From Flavobacteriales bacterium (lineage in GTDB: Bacteria > Bacteroidota > Bacteroidia > Flavobacteriales_F > PHOS-HE28): 64,000 nucleotides of DNA. Under the pieces are notes generated by a model that saw only the letters and a list, made by a program, of their open reading frames with translations, ran no database searches and was not told the origin of the DNA. Position 1 is the first letter of the stretch; each line of letters starts with the position of its first letter. The stretch lies in the NCBI GenBank assembly GCA_020635725.1, contig JACJZF010000004.1:186001-250000 (forward strand), given 5' to 3'. Shown piece by piece: positions 32,586 to 41,406 of the stretch. A program made the position numbers and the translations under genes.

Positions 32586-34631
32586 CTATTTCGACACGAT
32601 GACGAATTCGGTGCGACGGTTGGCCGCCCGACCCTCCGGCGTATCGTTGGAGGCGATGGGCTTCGTAGGGCCGTACCCCTTGAAGCTCAGGCGGGAAGCC
32701 GCCACCCCGTGCTCCTGCAGATAGCCCATTACAGTGAAGGCCCTGTCGTTGCTCAAGGCCATGTTGTCGTCCAAGCCGCCCACGTTATCGGTGTGGCCTT
32801 CGATGCGGATCTTCATCGTGGGGCTCTCCTTCATGAAGGCGATGAGCTCATCGAGGATGTACTCGCTGCTCTTGGTGATGGACGCACTGCTGGTGGCGTA
32901 CTTGATGTCGTTCACACGGTAGCTGCGGCCCACCTCGATCTTCTGCACGGTCATGTCCACCTCGGCCACGCCGGCGCGCACCGTGTCCTCGATGGCGAAG
33001 CTGCGCGAATCGAAGACGTGCCCTTGCTTCTTCACGGTGAGCACCACATCGCTGCCTGGCTTCAGGCGCACCACAGTGGCGTAGCGGCCATCCGCGCTAT
33101 CGGCACGGAGCACCTCGGTCTGGCGCGTGTCCATGTATTTCACTTCCACCGTGGCGCCGCGCACCACTTGCCCTTTCTCATCGCGCACCTCGCCCTTCAC
33201 GATCAGGATCTCATCGGGCCGCACATCCTGGGGCAGCCCGAAGCGCATGATGTCCAGCCCGCCGGCGCCCTTGAAGCGGTTGCTCGCGAAGTAGGCGGTA
33301 CGTCCATCGGCGCTCACGATCAGGCCCTGCTCATCGTTCTCGGTGTTGATGGGGTGCCCGATGTTCCGCGGTTTGGTCCAGCTGCCGTCGTCGTTGAGTT
33401 TGCTGAAGAAGATGTCGTAGCCTCCGATCGTGCGGTGCCCGCGACCGGCTGAATCGGGCTTGGCGGCGAAGTAGAGCGTGCGGCTGTCGCTGTGCATGAA
33501 GGGCGCTTTCTCATCGCCTTCGGTGTTGATGCCGGGCACAGGTCGGGCGGGTGACCACTTCCCGCTCTTGTCACGGGTTGAATAGTAGATGTCGAGGCCG
33601 CGGCTATCGCGCCGGGCGGTGGCGAAGTAGAGCGTCTTGCCATCGCCGCTCAAACTGGGCTGGCTCTCCCAGCTGTCGGCTCCGTTGATCTCGGCAGGCA
33701 GCTTGTCCAAGCCGTTCCACACGAAGTCTTGGCCGCCCACATCGAGGTTGAACTTGGTGTCGTAGTGCGAGCGACAGAGATCGCAGTTCCGATAACCGCG
33801 GCTGTCGGTAGCGCACACGGTCACGAACATCTCCTTGTTGTTCACGCTGAGCGTAAGGCCGCCGTAGCTGTCGCCAGGCTCGAAGAGGTCTTCCACCACC
33901 TTGCCGCCGTTGAACTCACCTTTCACATCGGGCCTGCGCGCTTCGTTCAATTCCTCAATGTCGCGCGCCACGATATCGCCCTTGGCGCGTTCCTGCCGCT
34001 TGCGCGTGAAGAAGAGCAGCTCGTTGTCGGGCGAGAGCATCGGCAGGTATTCATCGGCGGCGGTGCTCACGTTGGGCACGGACTCCGGGGTGAAGCTGCC
34101 CGTGTTGCGGTAGAAGTCGGCGTACCACTCGAGCTCGGGCATCACCTCCTCCACATCCTTGTACTGCTTGTCGTAGTTCTTGCTCACGCGGGCCGCGTCG
34201 TCCGTGGGGAACCGACGGAAGGCCTCGAAGTCGCGCGCGGCTCCCGCGAAGTCGCCCATGGCATAGCGCATGGTGCCGAGCGTGTAGGGCAGGTCGCTGT
34301 GGTAGTTCGGGCACTTGGCCTGCACGGCTTCGAGGTACTTGATCGCTGGCGCGAAGCCCTTGCCGCCTTCGCGCATGATGCGGTAGGCAGAGAGCCCCAG
34401 GCGGAAGTTGCACTCCACGCATTCGGCATCGGTCTCCAAGGTGCTCTTCAGCTTCGCGTGGCGTTGCTGCGGGTCCTTCGCCTTGCCGGCCTCATCGAGC
34501 AGCTTCAGGATCTTCTTGTCCGTGGGCATGGCGCACGGGTCATCCGATTCTTCCTGCGCCATGGCCCTCACCGGCAGCAGTGCGATGGCGAACAGGAGGT
34601 GTAGCGGCCAGCGCCGCGCGGTGCTCATCAT
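32586..34631 (-). CDS. PorE-like OmpA-family protein (TPR, beta-propeller, CarboxypepD, OmpA)
   Basis: 681 residues. A signal peptide (to about ...VRAMAQ) is followed by a TPR region (~30-170), a WD40/PD40-type propeller (~190-460; repeated DGKTLYFAT, DSRTLYFAA, DGRTAYFAS), a CarboxypepD-regulatory-like domain (~470-550; VKGEVRDEKGQVV), and a C-terminal OmpA domain (~560-681) with EGHTDNVG and the peptidoglycan-binding Asp/Arg region. This is the PorE domain order; PorE anchors the T9SS ring to peptidoglycan in Porphyromonas. The ATG overlaps the AsmA-like stop (ATGATG/TGA), so the pair is translationally coupled. Assignment as PorE itself is likely, not certain. Confidence 0.85.
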   Translation of the reverse strand: MMSTARRWPLHLLFAIALLPVRAMAQEESDDPCAMPTDKKILKLLDEAGKAKDPQQRHAKLKSTLETDAECVECNFRLGLSAYRIMREGGKGFAPAIKYLEAVQAKCPNYHSDLPYTLGTMRYAMGDFAGAARDFEAFRRFPTDDAARVSKNYDKQYKDVEEVMPELEWYADFYRNTGSFTPESVPNVSTAADEYLPMLSPDNELLFFTRKRQERAKGDIVARDIEELNEARRPDVKGEFNGGKVVEDLFEPGDSYGGLTLSVNNKEMFVTVCATDSRGYRNCDLCRSHYDTKFNLDVGGQDFVWNGLDKLPAEINGADSWESQPSLSGDGKTLYFATARRDSRGLDIYYSTRDKSGKWSPARPVPGINTEGDEKAPFMHSDSRTLYFAAKPDSAGRGHRTIGGYDIFFSKLNDDGSWTKPRNIGHPINTENDEQGLIVSADGRTAYFASNRFKGAGGLDIMRFGLPQDVRPDEILIVKGEVRDEKGQVVRGATVEVKYMDTRQTEVLRADSADGRYATVVRLKPGSDVVLTVKKQGHVFDSRSFAIEDTVRAGVAEVDMTVQKIEVGRSYRVNDIKYATSSASITKSSEYILDELIAFMKESPTMKIRIEGHTDNVGGLDDNMALSNDRAFTVMGYLQEHGVAASRLSFKGYGPTKPIASNDTPEGRAANRRTEFVIVSK

Positions 34632-37471
34632 TTCACGCTCGGGTCAACGGCCTCCGCCTTGGCTACCAGGTCATCGCCTTTCTTCCGCGCCACGTCAACG
34701 AGCCCGTCGGCGCGCTTGTCGGCCTCGGCAATGGCCTGCTGTTCTTTCTTATCGGCCTCTTTCTTCAGTTTGTCCGCGGCCAGCTTGGCGGCGGCTTTGG
34801 CCAAGGGGTTCGTCACCTGCGCCACCTGGTCGTCGGCGGCTTTGTACGCTTCGGCCTTCACACGTGCGGCTTCGCGCCTGGCATCGGCCTTGATCTGGTC
34901 GGCCTGCTGCTGTGCTTCGGCAACGAGCCGGTCGCGCTCGGCCTTGGCGGCGGCGATGGCCTCCTCCCGCTTCTTGCCGATCTCCTCGTTCACCGTCTGC
35001 TTGATCTCGGTGACCACGGCGTCCTTCACGCTGCTGGTGCCTCCGGCGAAGACCGGCTTCACGATGGGCTTATCGACCGTGCCGGTGATCTTCGCCGTGA
35101 GGTCGAGGTCCTTCGGCACTTCGAAGTTCGCTCCGACGGTGCTGTTCGCGCGGCCCAGCAACCCGGCCACGGCTTGCGCCGCGCCATTGCCGAAGATGTC
35201 GCTCGGGATCTTCGCCTTCATGTCGTAGTCGATGGCCTGGTCGGCGAAGGCGGTGCTGCCGCCCACGTTGGCCTGTATGCGGTCGATCTTCACGTCGAAG
35301 GGCTTGGTGATCATCTTCCCATCGCGGAACTCGTAGCTGAAGCTCAGGTCCTGGAAGCGGGTGTTCTCGATCTGCTGGATCTTCAGGGCCTTCGCCAGGT
35401 CCACGAGCGGCTGGAAACCGTCCACTTGAACGTTGCGCGTGGTGAGCGTGCCGTCGCCAAGGAGTGAATTCAGGTCGGCCTCCATGTGCTCGTTCAATCG
35501 GCCCTCCATCGCCAGTTTGGTGCTGAAGCTGCCCTTGCAGGTCTTGGCGATGGGCGCCACCTTCTGCACCAGGTCCACATAGGCCACGGTCTGCTCGATG
35601 TCGAGCTCGCGGATGTCGTATTTCAGGTCGAAGCGGGGCGCGTTCACATCCTTCGCCTCGTAGCTGCCGGCCATGGTCACGCTGCCGTTGAAGAGGTTGA
35701 AGAAGACATCGCGCAGGTCCACGCGCTGGTCGTGCACGTGCAAGCCGCCACGCACGTTGGTGAGGTTCATCTGGTCGTAGATCACCTCCTTCACGCCGAG
35801 CGCCATGCGGAAGTCGATGTTGCCGGGCACCTCGATCACGCTCATGGGCGTGCTGTCGGCCGGTGCCGTTTCGGTCGCGGCGGCGGGCTCGCTCGGACCC
35901 ATCAGCTCGTTCAGGTCGAACTTGTCGGCCGTGAGGTCGAAGCTGCCGGCGAGGGTGCTGTCCTTCAGCCACCACTGCAGGTAGTTGTCCATGCGGCCGC
36001 TGGCCTGCACATTGCTGCTGCCTACGCTGCCGTTGAAGGCGGTGAGGGCGAGGAAGCGCGGGCTGAAATCGAAGATGAGGTTGTTGATGCCGATGGCATA
36101 GGGCAGTGAGTCGCTGGCGTAGCGCATGCCCGCGAGCTTGAGCTGGCCGTCGGCCTGGAACTTCTCGTAGCGCTCGGCATCCACATCGCTCATGGCGCCC
36201 TTCATGCGCACGTCGGCATCGAGTTTCCCTTGCAGGTCATTGCCTTCCATCGGCACCACCTTCTTCACGCTGGCGAGATCGAGGTCGGCCTTCAGTTCGG
36301 CATCCACGTTCGGGTCGCTGATGGGGTGGGTGAGGTACATGCGCGCCTCCACCGGGTTGCCGGCCATCTTCAGGGCGAAGCGCTTCAGGTCCACCACCGT
36401 GCCATCGAGGTCCTTGCCGCCGGGGCTGTTCACCTTCAGGTCCACGTAGATGTCTTCCACGGCGGCGGGCAGGTCGGGATACTTGAATCGACCTTGGTCC
36501 ACATCCATCACCAGGCCGAAGCCGGGCATGGTGGTCTCGTTGTAGGTGCCTTTCACGTGGCCGCTGAAGCCGGCCTTGCCGCTCATCTGCACGCCGCTCA
36601 GATCCGTTGCGAACTCGGCAGGAACCAGCGAGAGCAAGGTGGCGAAGTCGGTCTTCTTCGCGTTCCAGGTGATGTCCATGTCCATGTCGTCGCCGGGCAT
36701 GGCGAGCCAGCCATCGAGGCCGAGCACGAGCTGATTGATCGCGGCCTCGTTCTCGTTGAAGGTGAACTTCATATTGGGCATGTCCATGCCGATATCCGCC
36801 TTGATATCGGTGCGCACATTGCGGAGGTATTTCACGCCGTCGAAGACCACGTTGGCGGTGTCGGCGTGGAGCACGGTCTTCAGCTCATAGATATCCTGCG
36901 TCATGTCGCCGCTGCCGGTGAGGTCGAAGCTGAGCAGGTCCATGTAGTAGGTGAGCGAGGCATCATCGTACACGAGCCGCCCATCCTCAATAGTGAATGC
37001 ATCGAGCCCCAGGTGGAAGGAACTCGCGGACGTGTCGGCAGGCGTTTCCTCCGCAGCGGTCGTATCGGCCTTGGCGATGTCCCAGTTGGCGCGGCCATCC
37101 TCCAGCACCTTCACGTGGATGCTGGGCTTGATCAAGGCGATGCGCTTCACCTCGATGCGATCACCGAACAGGCTCTTGATATCGACCGTGGCGCTGAAGG
37201 TGCCGATGCGGGCGAGATCGATGCCTTCGAAGGGGGCGGCGTTGCTCACCTGCACGTCCGCGATCTCCACGGTGAGGTTCGGGAAGCTCTTGAGGAGGGT
37301 GATGTCCCAATCTCCCCAGTTCACCGTGGCGTTGAGGTTCTTGTTCACCTCCTCCTTCACGGCCGCTTCGATCTTGTCCTTGAACAGGATCGGGATGAGC
37401 ACCGCGGCGAGCAGCAGCAGCACGATCAGGGCGACGATGGTGAGCAGGATGCGCTTGGTCCACTTCTTCAT
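34628..37471 (-). CDS. AsmA-like outer-membrane assembly family protein
   Basis: 947 residues. A basic N-terminus and one transmembrane helix (KRILLTIVALIVLLLLAAVLIPIL) anchor a ~750-residue periplasmic beta-rich region typical of AsmA/TamB-like proteins (LKSFPNLTVEIADVQVSN; later GDGTLTTRNVQVDGF). It then ends in ~120 residues of Ala/Lys/Glu-rich coiled coil (KREEAIAAAKAERDRLVAEA...), a common tail in Bacteroidota AsmA proteins. AsmA-family proteins help lipid or protein traffic between membranes. Coupled by a 4-base overlap to the PorE-like gene, so a joint role at the envelope is probable. Confidence 0.88.
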   Translation of the reverse strand: MKKWTKRILLTIVALIVLLLLAAVLIPILFKDKIEAAVKEEVNKNLNATVNWGDWDITLLKSFPNLTVEIADVQVSNAAPFEGIDLARIGTFSATVDIKSLFGDRIEVKRIALIKPSIHVKVLEDGRANWDIAKADTTAAEETPADTSASSFHLGLDAFTIEDGRLVYDDASLTYYMDLLSFDLTGSGDMTQDIYELKTVLHADTANVVFDGVKYLRNVRTDIKADIGMDMPNMKFTFNENEAAINQLVLGLDGWLAMPGDDMDMDITWNAKKTDFATLLSLVPAEFATDLSGVQMSGKAGFSGHVKGTYNETTMPGFGLVMDVDQGRFKYPDLPAAVEDIYVDLKVNSPGGKDLDGTVVDLKRFALKMAGNPVEARMYLTHPISDPNVDAELKADLDLASVKKVVPMEGNDLQGKLDADVRMKGAMSDVDAERYEKFQADGQLKLAGMRYASDSLPYAIGINNLIFDFSPRFLALTAFNGSVGSSNVQASGRMDNYLQWWLKDSTLAGSFDLTADKFDLNELMGPSEPAAATETAPADSTPMSVIEVPGNIDFRMALGVKEVIYDQMNLTNVRGGLHVHDQRVDLRDVFFNLFNGSVTMAGSYEAKDVNAPRFDLKYDIRELDIEQTVAYVDLVQKVAPIAKTCKGSFSTKLAMEGRLNEHMEADLNSLLGDGTLTTRNVQVDGFQPLVDLAKALKIQQIENTRFQDLSFSYEFRDGKMITKPFDVKIDRIQANVGGSTAFADQAIDYDMKAKIPSDIFGNGAAQAVAGLLGRANSTVGANFEVPKDLDLTAKITGTVDKPIVKPVFAGGTSSVKDAVVTEIKQTVNEEIGKKREEAIAAAKAERDRLVAEAQQQADQIKADARREAARVKAEAYKAADDQVAQVTNPLAKAAAKLAADKLKKEADKKEQQAIAEADKRADGLVDVARKKGDDLVAKAEAVDPSVK

Positions 37472-37599
37472 TTCGGGCCGGTTTGGGTGCGGGCTCCGGT
37501 GATGGAGCCGGCCGATGGCGCAAAGATCGTTCCCCTCCGCGCGCCTTCGTGGGGAGTGGGCGCAAGCCCTTCTCTACGCCGGGTTGTTGACAGGCGGGA

Positions 37600-39015
37600 T
37601 CAGCCTTCTTCCCCCGGGAAGAGCCGCTCGCCCTGGCTGTGGGCCACGATGCTGCAGCAGGCGGCGTCGCCGGTCACATTCACCACGGTGCGGCACATGT
37701 CCAGGATGCGGTCCACCGGAAGGATGATGGCGATCCAGGCGGGATCGAGGCCCAGGCCGGCCAGCACGATGAACAGGGTGATGAGCCCCGCGCTGGGCAC
37801 GGCCGCGGCGCCGATGCTGGCCAGGGTGGCGGTGAGGATGACGCCGAGCTGCTGGCCCAGGCTCAGGTCCACCAGGTGGAATTGGGCCAGGAAGATCACG
37901 GCGACGGCCTGGTACAAACTGGTGCCATCCATGTTCACCGTGGCGCCGATGGGCAGCACGAAGCTGGCGGTGCTCTTGCTCACGCCGATGCGGTCCTCCA
38001 CGCATTCCATGGTCACCGGGAGCGTGGCTGCGCTGCTGCTGGTGCTGAAGGCGAGCAGCTGCGCCGGGCTGATGGCCTTGAGGAAGCGCCGGTACACGTT
38101 GCGGCGCGTGAGCAGCATCATCACCGCGGGGTAGATGACGAAGACCATGATCACGAGCCCGAGCACCACGGTGATGCTGTAGCCCGCGAGCGATTTGAAG
38201 AGCTGCGCCACGGCCGCGGGATCATCTCCCGCGATGCGCGAGACCACGCCGGCCATGAGCGCGAAGACGAAGTAGGGCGCGGCGCGCATCACCACGTCCA
38301 CCATCTTCATGAAGACCTCGTTCAGGCTGTTCACAAGCGCTACGGTAGGCCCAGCGGCGGCGGCAGGCAGCATCAGCAGCACCACGCCGAAGAAGAGCGC
38401 GAAGAAGATCACCTGCAGCATCAGCGCGTTGTTGAAGCTGAGGAAGATGTTGCTGGGCACCATGTCCACCAGGAATTGCAAGGGGCCGCCCTGCACGTTC
38501 TTCGCCTGCTCCACCTTGCCCATGAGCGCCGGGTCGGGCGGCGAGGTCTTGCGGGCCATGGCCACCTCCGCCACCAGCGCGCTGTTCGCCGGGTCGCAGA
38601 TCATGCAACGGCCGTCTTTCGGTTTGGCCACGCCGGGGGTCTCCTGCACCCACAGCTCGTAATCGATGCGGTTGCGCAGGCGCTGCGCGTCCTCGGCCCA
38701 GGCGCCCGGGCTGATCAGGTTCACCACCAGCAGGCCCAGACTGATGGAGACCACCGTGGTGCCGAGGTAGAGCAGCAGCATGCGGGCGCCGGTGCGGCCC
38801 AGCTTGGCCACATCGCCAAGGCCGCTCACGCCGCTGATGATGCTGAAGAGCACCAAGGGGATGGCGATGAGCTTGAGCAGGTTGATGAAGATGTCGCCGA
38901 AGGGCGCGATCCAGTCGATGGTGAAGGCGCTCCAGCCCAGGGTGCTCGAGAGCACGGCCCAGAGCACGCCGGCGCCGAGGCCGATGAGGATGCGGACGGG
39001 GAGCGAGGGCTTCAT
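37600..39015 (-). CDS. Dicarboxylate/amino acid:cation symporter (DAACS, SLC1 type)
   Basis: 471 residues. SLC1/GltP signatures: PIPLVLFSIISGVSGL-like start of TM3, the re-entrant loop FSTSSSAATLPVTMECVE, NMDGTSLYQAVAVIFLAQ, and the second loop ATLASIGAAAVPSAGLI with the substrate region VDRILDMCRTVVNVTGDA. The ~60-residue insert between TM3 and TM4 is longer than in typical GltP. Moves glutamate, aspartate or dicarboxylates with Na+ or H+. It follows the MMPL gene by 33 bases on the same strand. Confidence 0.95.
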   Translation of the reverse strand: MKPSLPVRILIGLGAGVLWAVLSSTLGWSAFTIDWIAPFGDIFINLLKLIAIPLVLFSIISGVSGLGDVAKLGRTGARMLLLYLGTTVVSISLGLLVVNLISPGAWAEDAQRLRNRIDYELWVQETPGVAKPKDGRCMICDPANSALVAEVAMARKTSPPDPALMGKVEQAKNVQGGPLQFLVDMVPSNIFLSFNNALMLQVIFFALFFGVVLLMLPAAAAGPTVALVNSLNEVFMKMVDVVMRAAPYFVFALMAGVVSRIAGDDPAAVAQLFKSLAGYSITVVLGLVIMVFVIYPAVMMLLTRRNVYRRFLKAISPAQLLAFSTSSSAATLPVTMECVEDRIGVSKSTASFVLPIGATVNMDGTSLYQAVAVIFLAQFHLVDLSLGQQLGVILTATLASIGAAAVPSAGLITLFIVLAGLGLDPAWIAIILPVDRILDMCRTVVNVTGDAACCSIVAHSQGERLFPGEEG

Positions 39016-39048
39016 GCCGCCAAGATGCGCATTCGCCGGCGGGCGCGT

Positions 39049-41334
39049 TCACCCCTTGCGCTCGGGCCGCATGAGCGCGGTGACCAGCGCGGGCAGCAGC
39101 AGCAGCTCGGCCACGAAGGCGAAGGCGAGCGTGGAGGTGATGAGGATGCCCATGTACCGGATGCTGCTGAAGTCGGAGAGCATGAGGGCGATGAAGCCGG
39201 AGACGAGCATGATGTTGGTGACCGTGACCGCCTTGCCCGTGCGGCTGTAGGTGCGGCGCAGCGCGAAGGCGGGGCTCAATCCCTCGCGCAGGTTCTGGCG
39301 CAGCGCGGCCAGCATGTGTATGGTGTCATCCTCGGCGATGCCGAAGGCGATGCTGAAGATGATGGCCGTGCTCACCTTCAACTCGATGCCCGTGAAGCCC
39401 ATGACACCCGCGATGAAGAGCAGCGGCACCAGGTTGGGGATGAGCGCCACCAGCACCATGCGCCAGTCGCGGAAGAACCAGAGCATGATCAGCGCGGTGA
39501 GGAGAATCGCCAGCCCCATGCCGCGCACGAGTTGCGTGCTCAGGGTGGCGTTGTTGCGGTCGATCAGGTAGGCCATGCCGGTCTGGTGCACGCGCACGAT
39601 GCCGGTATCCACGTTGCTGGCGATGAACCGGTCCATCACCTCATTCCGGCCTTTGTGCACGCGCCCGCCTTCATCCACCATCCGCCCGCTGAGCCGCGCG
39701 CGCTGGCCATCGTCGGTCACCACCGCGCCGAGCAGCTGCTTCCCTACGAGCTTGGCGCGACGGGCCATCCGTGCATTCTCCGCGCTGTCCGCAGGAAGCG
39801 TGTAGAATGAGGCATCACCTCCGTTGAACGCCTTGTTCAGGCTGCGCATCACGGTCACCGGGGAATTGATGGCATCCACGCCATACACGCTGTCCGCGTG
39901 GTCCTGCACCTTCTCGATCTCACGCAGCGCTTTCACCTCCCACACGCTTTCGGCCCCGACGGCCTCGAATTCCATCTCGAAAGGGCGCACGCCGCCGAAG
40001 CTCCGCTCGAACCAGAGGAAGCCCTGCTTCATGGGATCGTTGTCCGGCAGGTCCTCGAGCAAGTGGTTGTTCACTTGGATCCGCGATGCGCCGACGATGC
40101 CGAGCACGCTCACAGCAGCGAAGCCCACCAGGATGCCACGGCGATGACGCAGGGTCCAGCGGAAGAGGTTCTGCAACCGGCCATCCAAGGGCGAGCCGCG
40201 ATCGCTGCGCGGAAGGAGCTTTCGCGGATCGGTGAGCACCAGCAGGGCCGGTAGCAGTGTGAAGGCCAGGCCGAAGGCCACCAGCACGCCGATGGCCGTG
40301 TAGAAGCCGAACTCCTGCAGCGGTGGTATGCTCGCCGTGCCCAAGGTGGCGAAGCCGATGCCGCTGGTGACGGCCGTGAGGAAGGTGGGAAGGCCGACCT
40401 CGTGATAGGTGACCGCGATGGCACGGATGCGCGGCACACCGGCGCGGATCTCGTCGAGGTAGCACTCGAGGATGTGCACCACGTCGCTCATGCCCACCAC
40501 GAAGAGGATGGTGGGCAGCAGCATGGTGAGGATGCCGATGGGCTTGCCCAGCACGGTCATGAAGCCGACCTGCCAGAGGATGGCCAGGCCCACCACGGCG
40601 ATGGGGACGATCACGCCATGGATGCTGCGGAACCCGAACCACAAGAAGACCGCGAGCAGCGCGATGGAGCAGGAGAGGAAGAGCACCATCTCGCGCACCA
40701 TCGTCACGATGTAGTGGTCCTGGCCGATGATCCGTCCGGCTAGCCGCGCATCGGGCAGGCCCACCTGCACCAGGGCGTCGCGCACATCGGCGAGGAGCAG
40801 GTCGCATTTCTCCTTGCTCAGCCCCGGCTGCGCGTTCATCGCGAGGAGCATGGCCTTCCCATCCTTGCTGAAGAAGGCTTCGCGCACACGCGGGTCGCTC
40901 CAGATGCGCGCGGAGTCGAGCGCGAGCAAGGAATCGGCGCCCACGCGCAGGTAAGGCCGCTCGAATACGCCGAGCGGGGTGACGATGGGCTCATTGAGCC
41001 GCGTGGGCGTCACCACCTTCATCACGAGCGGCAGGCGTTCCAGACGTGCCGCGAGGGAGTCGGCCTTGATCAGCAGGTCGTTGCGGAACACGCCCTCGGC
41101 GCCCTCGATGCCGATCAGCAAGAAGTCGTTGTCGAAGCCGAAGCGCTCGCGGAAGGCGAGGTAGCGGTCCAGCTCGGGGTCGTCGTTGGGGAAGAATTTC
41201 TCGAAATCGTAATCGACGCGCACGTCGCGGAGGGCAACGGCGAAGACCACCGAGATCACGGCGAGCGCCGAGAGCGCGAGCCATGCGTTGCGTCGCGTGA
41301 GCAATCGTTCGAGGCGTTGGATGCGGCGCTCCAT
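39049..41334 (-). CDS. MMPL/RND-superfamily transporter
   Basis: 761 residues. Two homologous halves, each with a large extracytoplasmic loop and a five-helix bundle of the sterol-sensing/MMPL type. First half: DVRVDYDFEKFFPNDDPELDRY, then GLAILWQVGFMTVLGKPIGILTMLLPTILFVVGMSDVVHILE. Second half: IRYMGILITSTLAFAFVAELLLLPALVT and SIAFGIAEDDTIHMLAALRQN. The pair of charged helix motifs (GMSDVVH, GIAEDDTIH) is as expected for proton-driven exporters. Likely exports lipids or hydrophobic molecules. Start at MERRIQR; the upstream extension is antisense to the WG-repeat gene. Confidence 0.88.
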   Translation of the reverse strand: MERRIQRLERLLTRRNAWLALSALAVISVVFAVALRDVRVDYDFEKFFPNDDPELDRYLAFRERFGFDNDFLLIGIEGAEGVFRNDLLIKADSLAARLERLPLVMKVVTPTRLNEPIVTPLGVFERPYLRVGADSLLALDSARIWSDPRVREAFFSKDGKAMLLAMNAQPGLSKEKCDLLLADVRDALVQVGLPDARLAGRIIGQDHYIVTMVREMVLFLSCSIALLAVFLWFGFRSIHGVIVPIAVVGLAILWQVGFMTVLGKPIGILTMLLPTILFVVGMSDVVHILECYLDEIRAGVPRIRAIAVTYHEVGLPTFLTAVTSGIGFATLGTASIPPLQEFGFYTAIGVLVAFGLAFTLLPALLVLTDPRKLLPRSDRGSPLDGRLQNLFRWTLRHRRGILVGFAAVSVLGIVGASRIQVNNHLLEDLPDNDPMKQGFLWFERSFGGVRPFEMEFEAVGAESVWEVKALREIEKVQDHADSVYGVDAINSPVTVMRSLNKAFNGGDASFYTLPADSAENARMARRAKLVGKQLLGAVVTDDGQRARLSGRMVDEGGRVHKGRNEVMDRFIASNVDTGIVRVHQTGMAYLIDRNNATLSTQLVRGMGLAILLTALIMLWFFRDWRMVLVALIPNLVPLLFIAGVMGFTGIELKVSTAIIFSIAFGIAEDDTIHMLAALRQNLREGLSPAFALRRTYSRTGKAVTVTNIMLVSGFIALMLSDFSSIRYMGILITSTLAFAFVAELLLLPALVTALMRPERKG

Positions 41335-41393
41335 CAACAGGCGGCGGTCGATGCCGGGCGGCAAAGGTGGCGCAGGCCCGGCGATGGTGCCGA

Positions 41394-41401
41394 TACCTTC
41401 G
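41394..41401 (+). promoter_or_regulatory. -7 box (TACCTTCG) of the WG-repeat gene
   Basis: Five bases before the ATG at 41407. On the other strand CACCTTTG (41361-41368) could serve the divergent MMPL gene, giving back-to-back promoters. Confidence 0.5.
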
Positions 41402-41406
41402 CCGCG

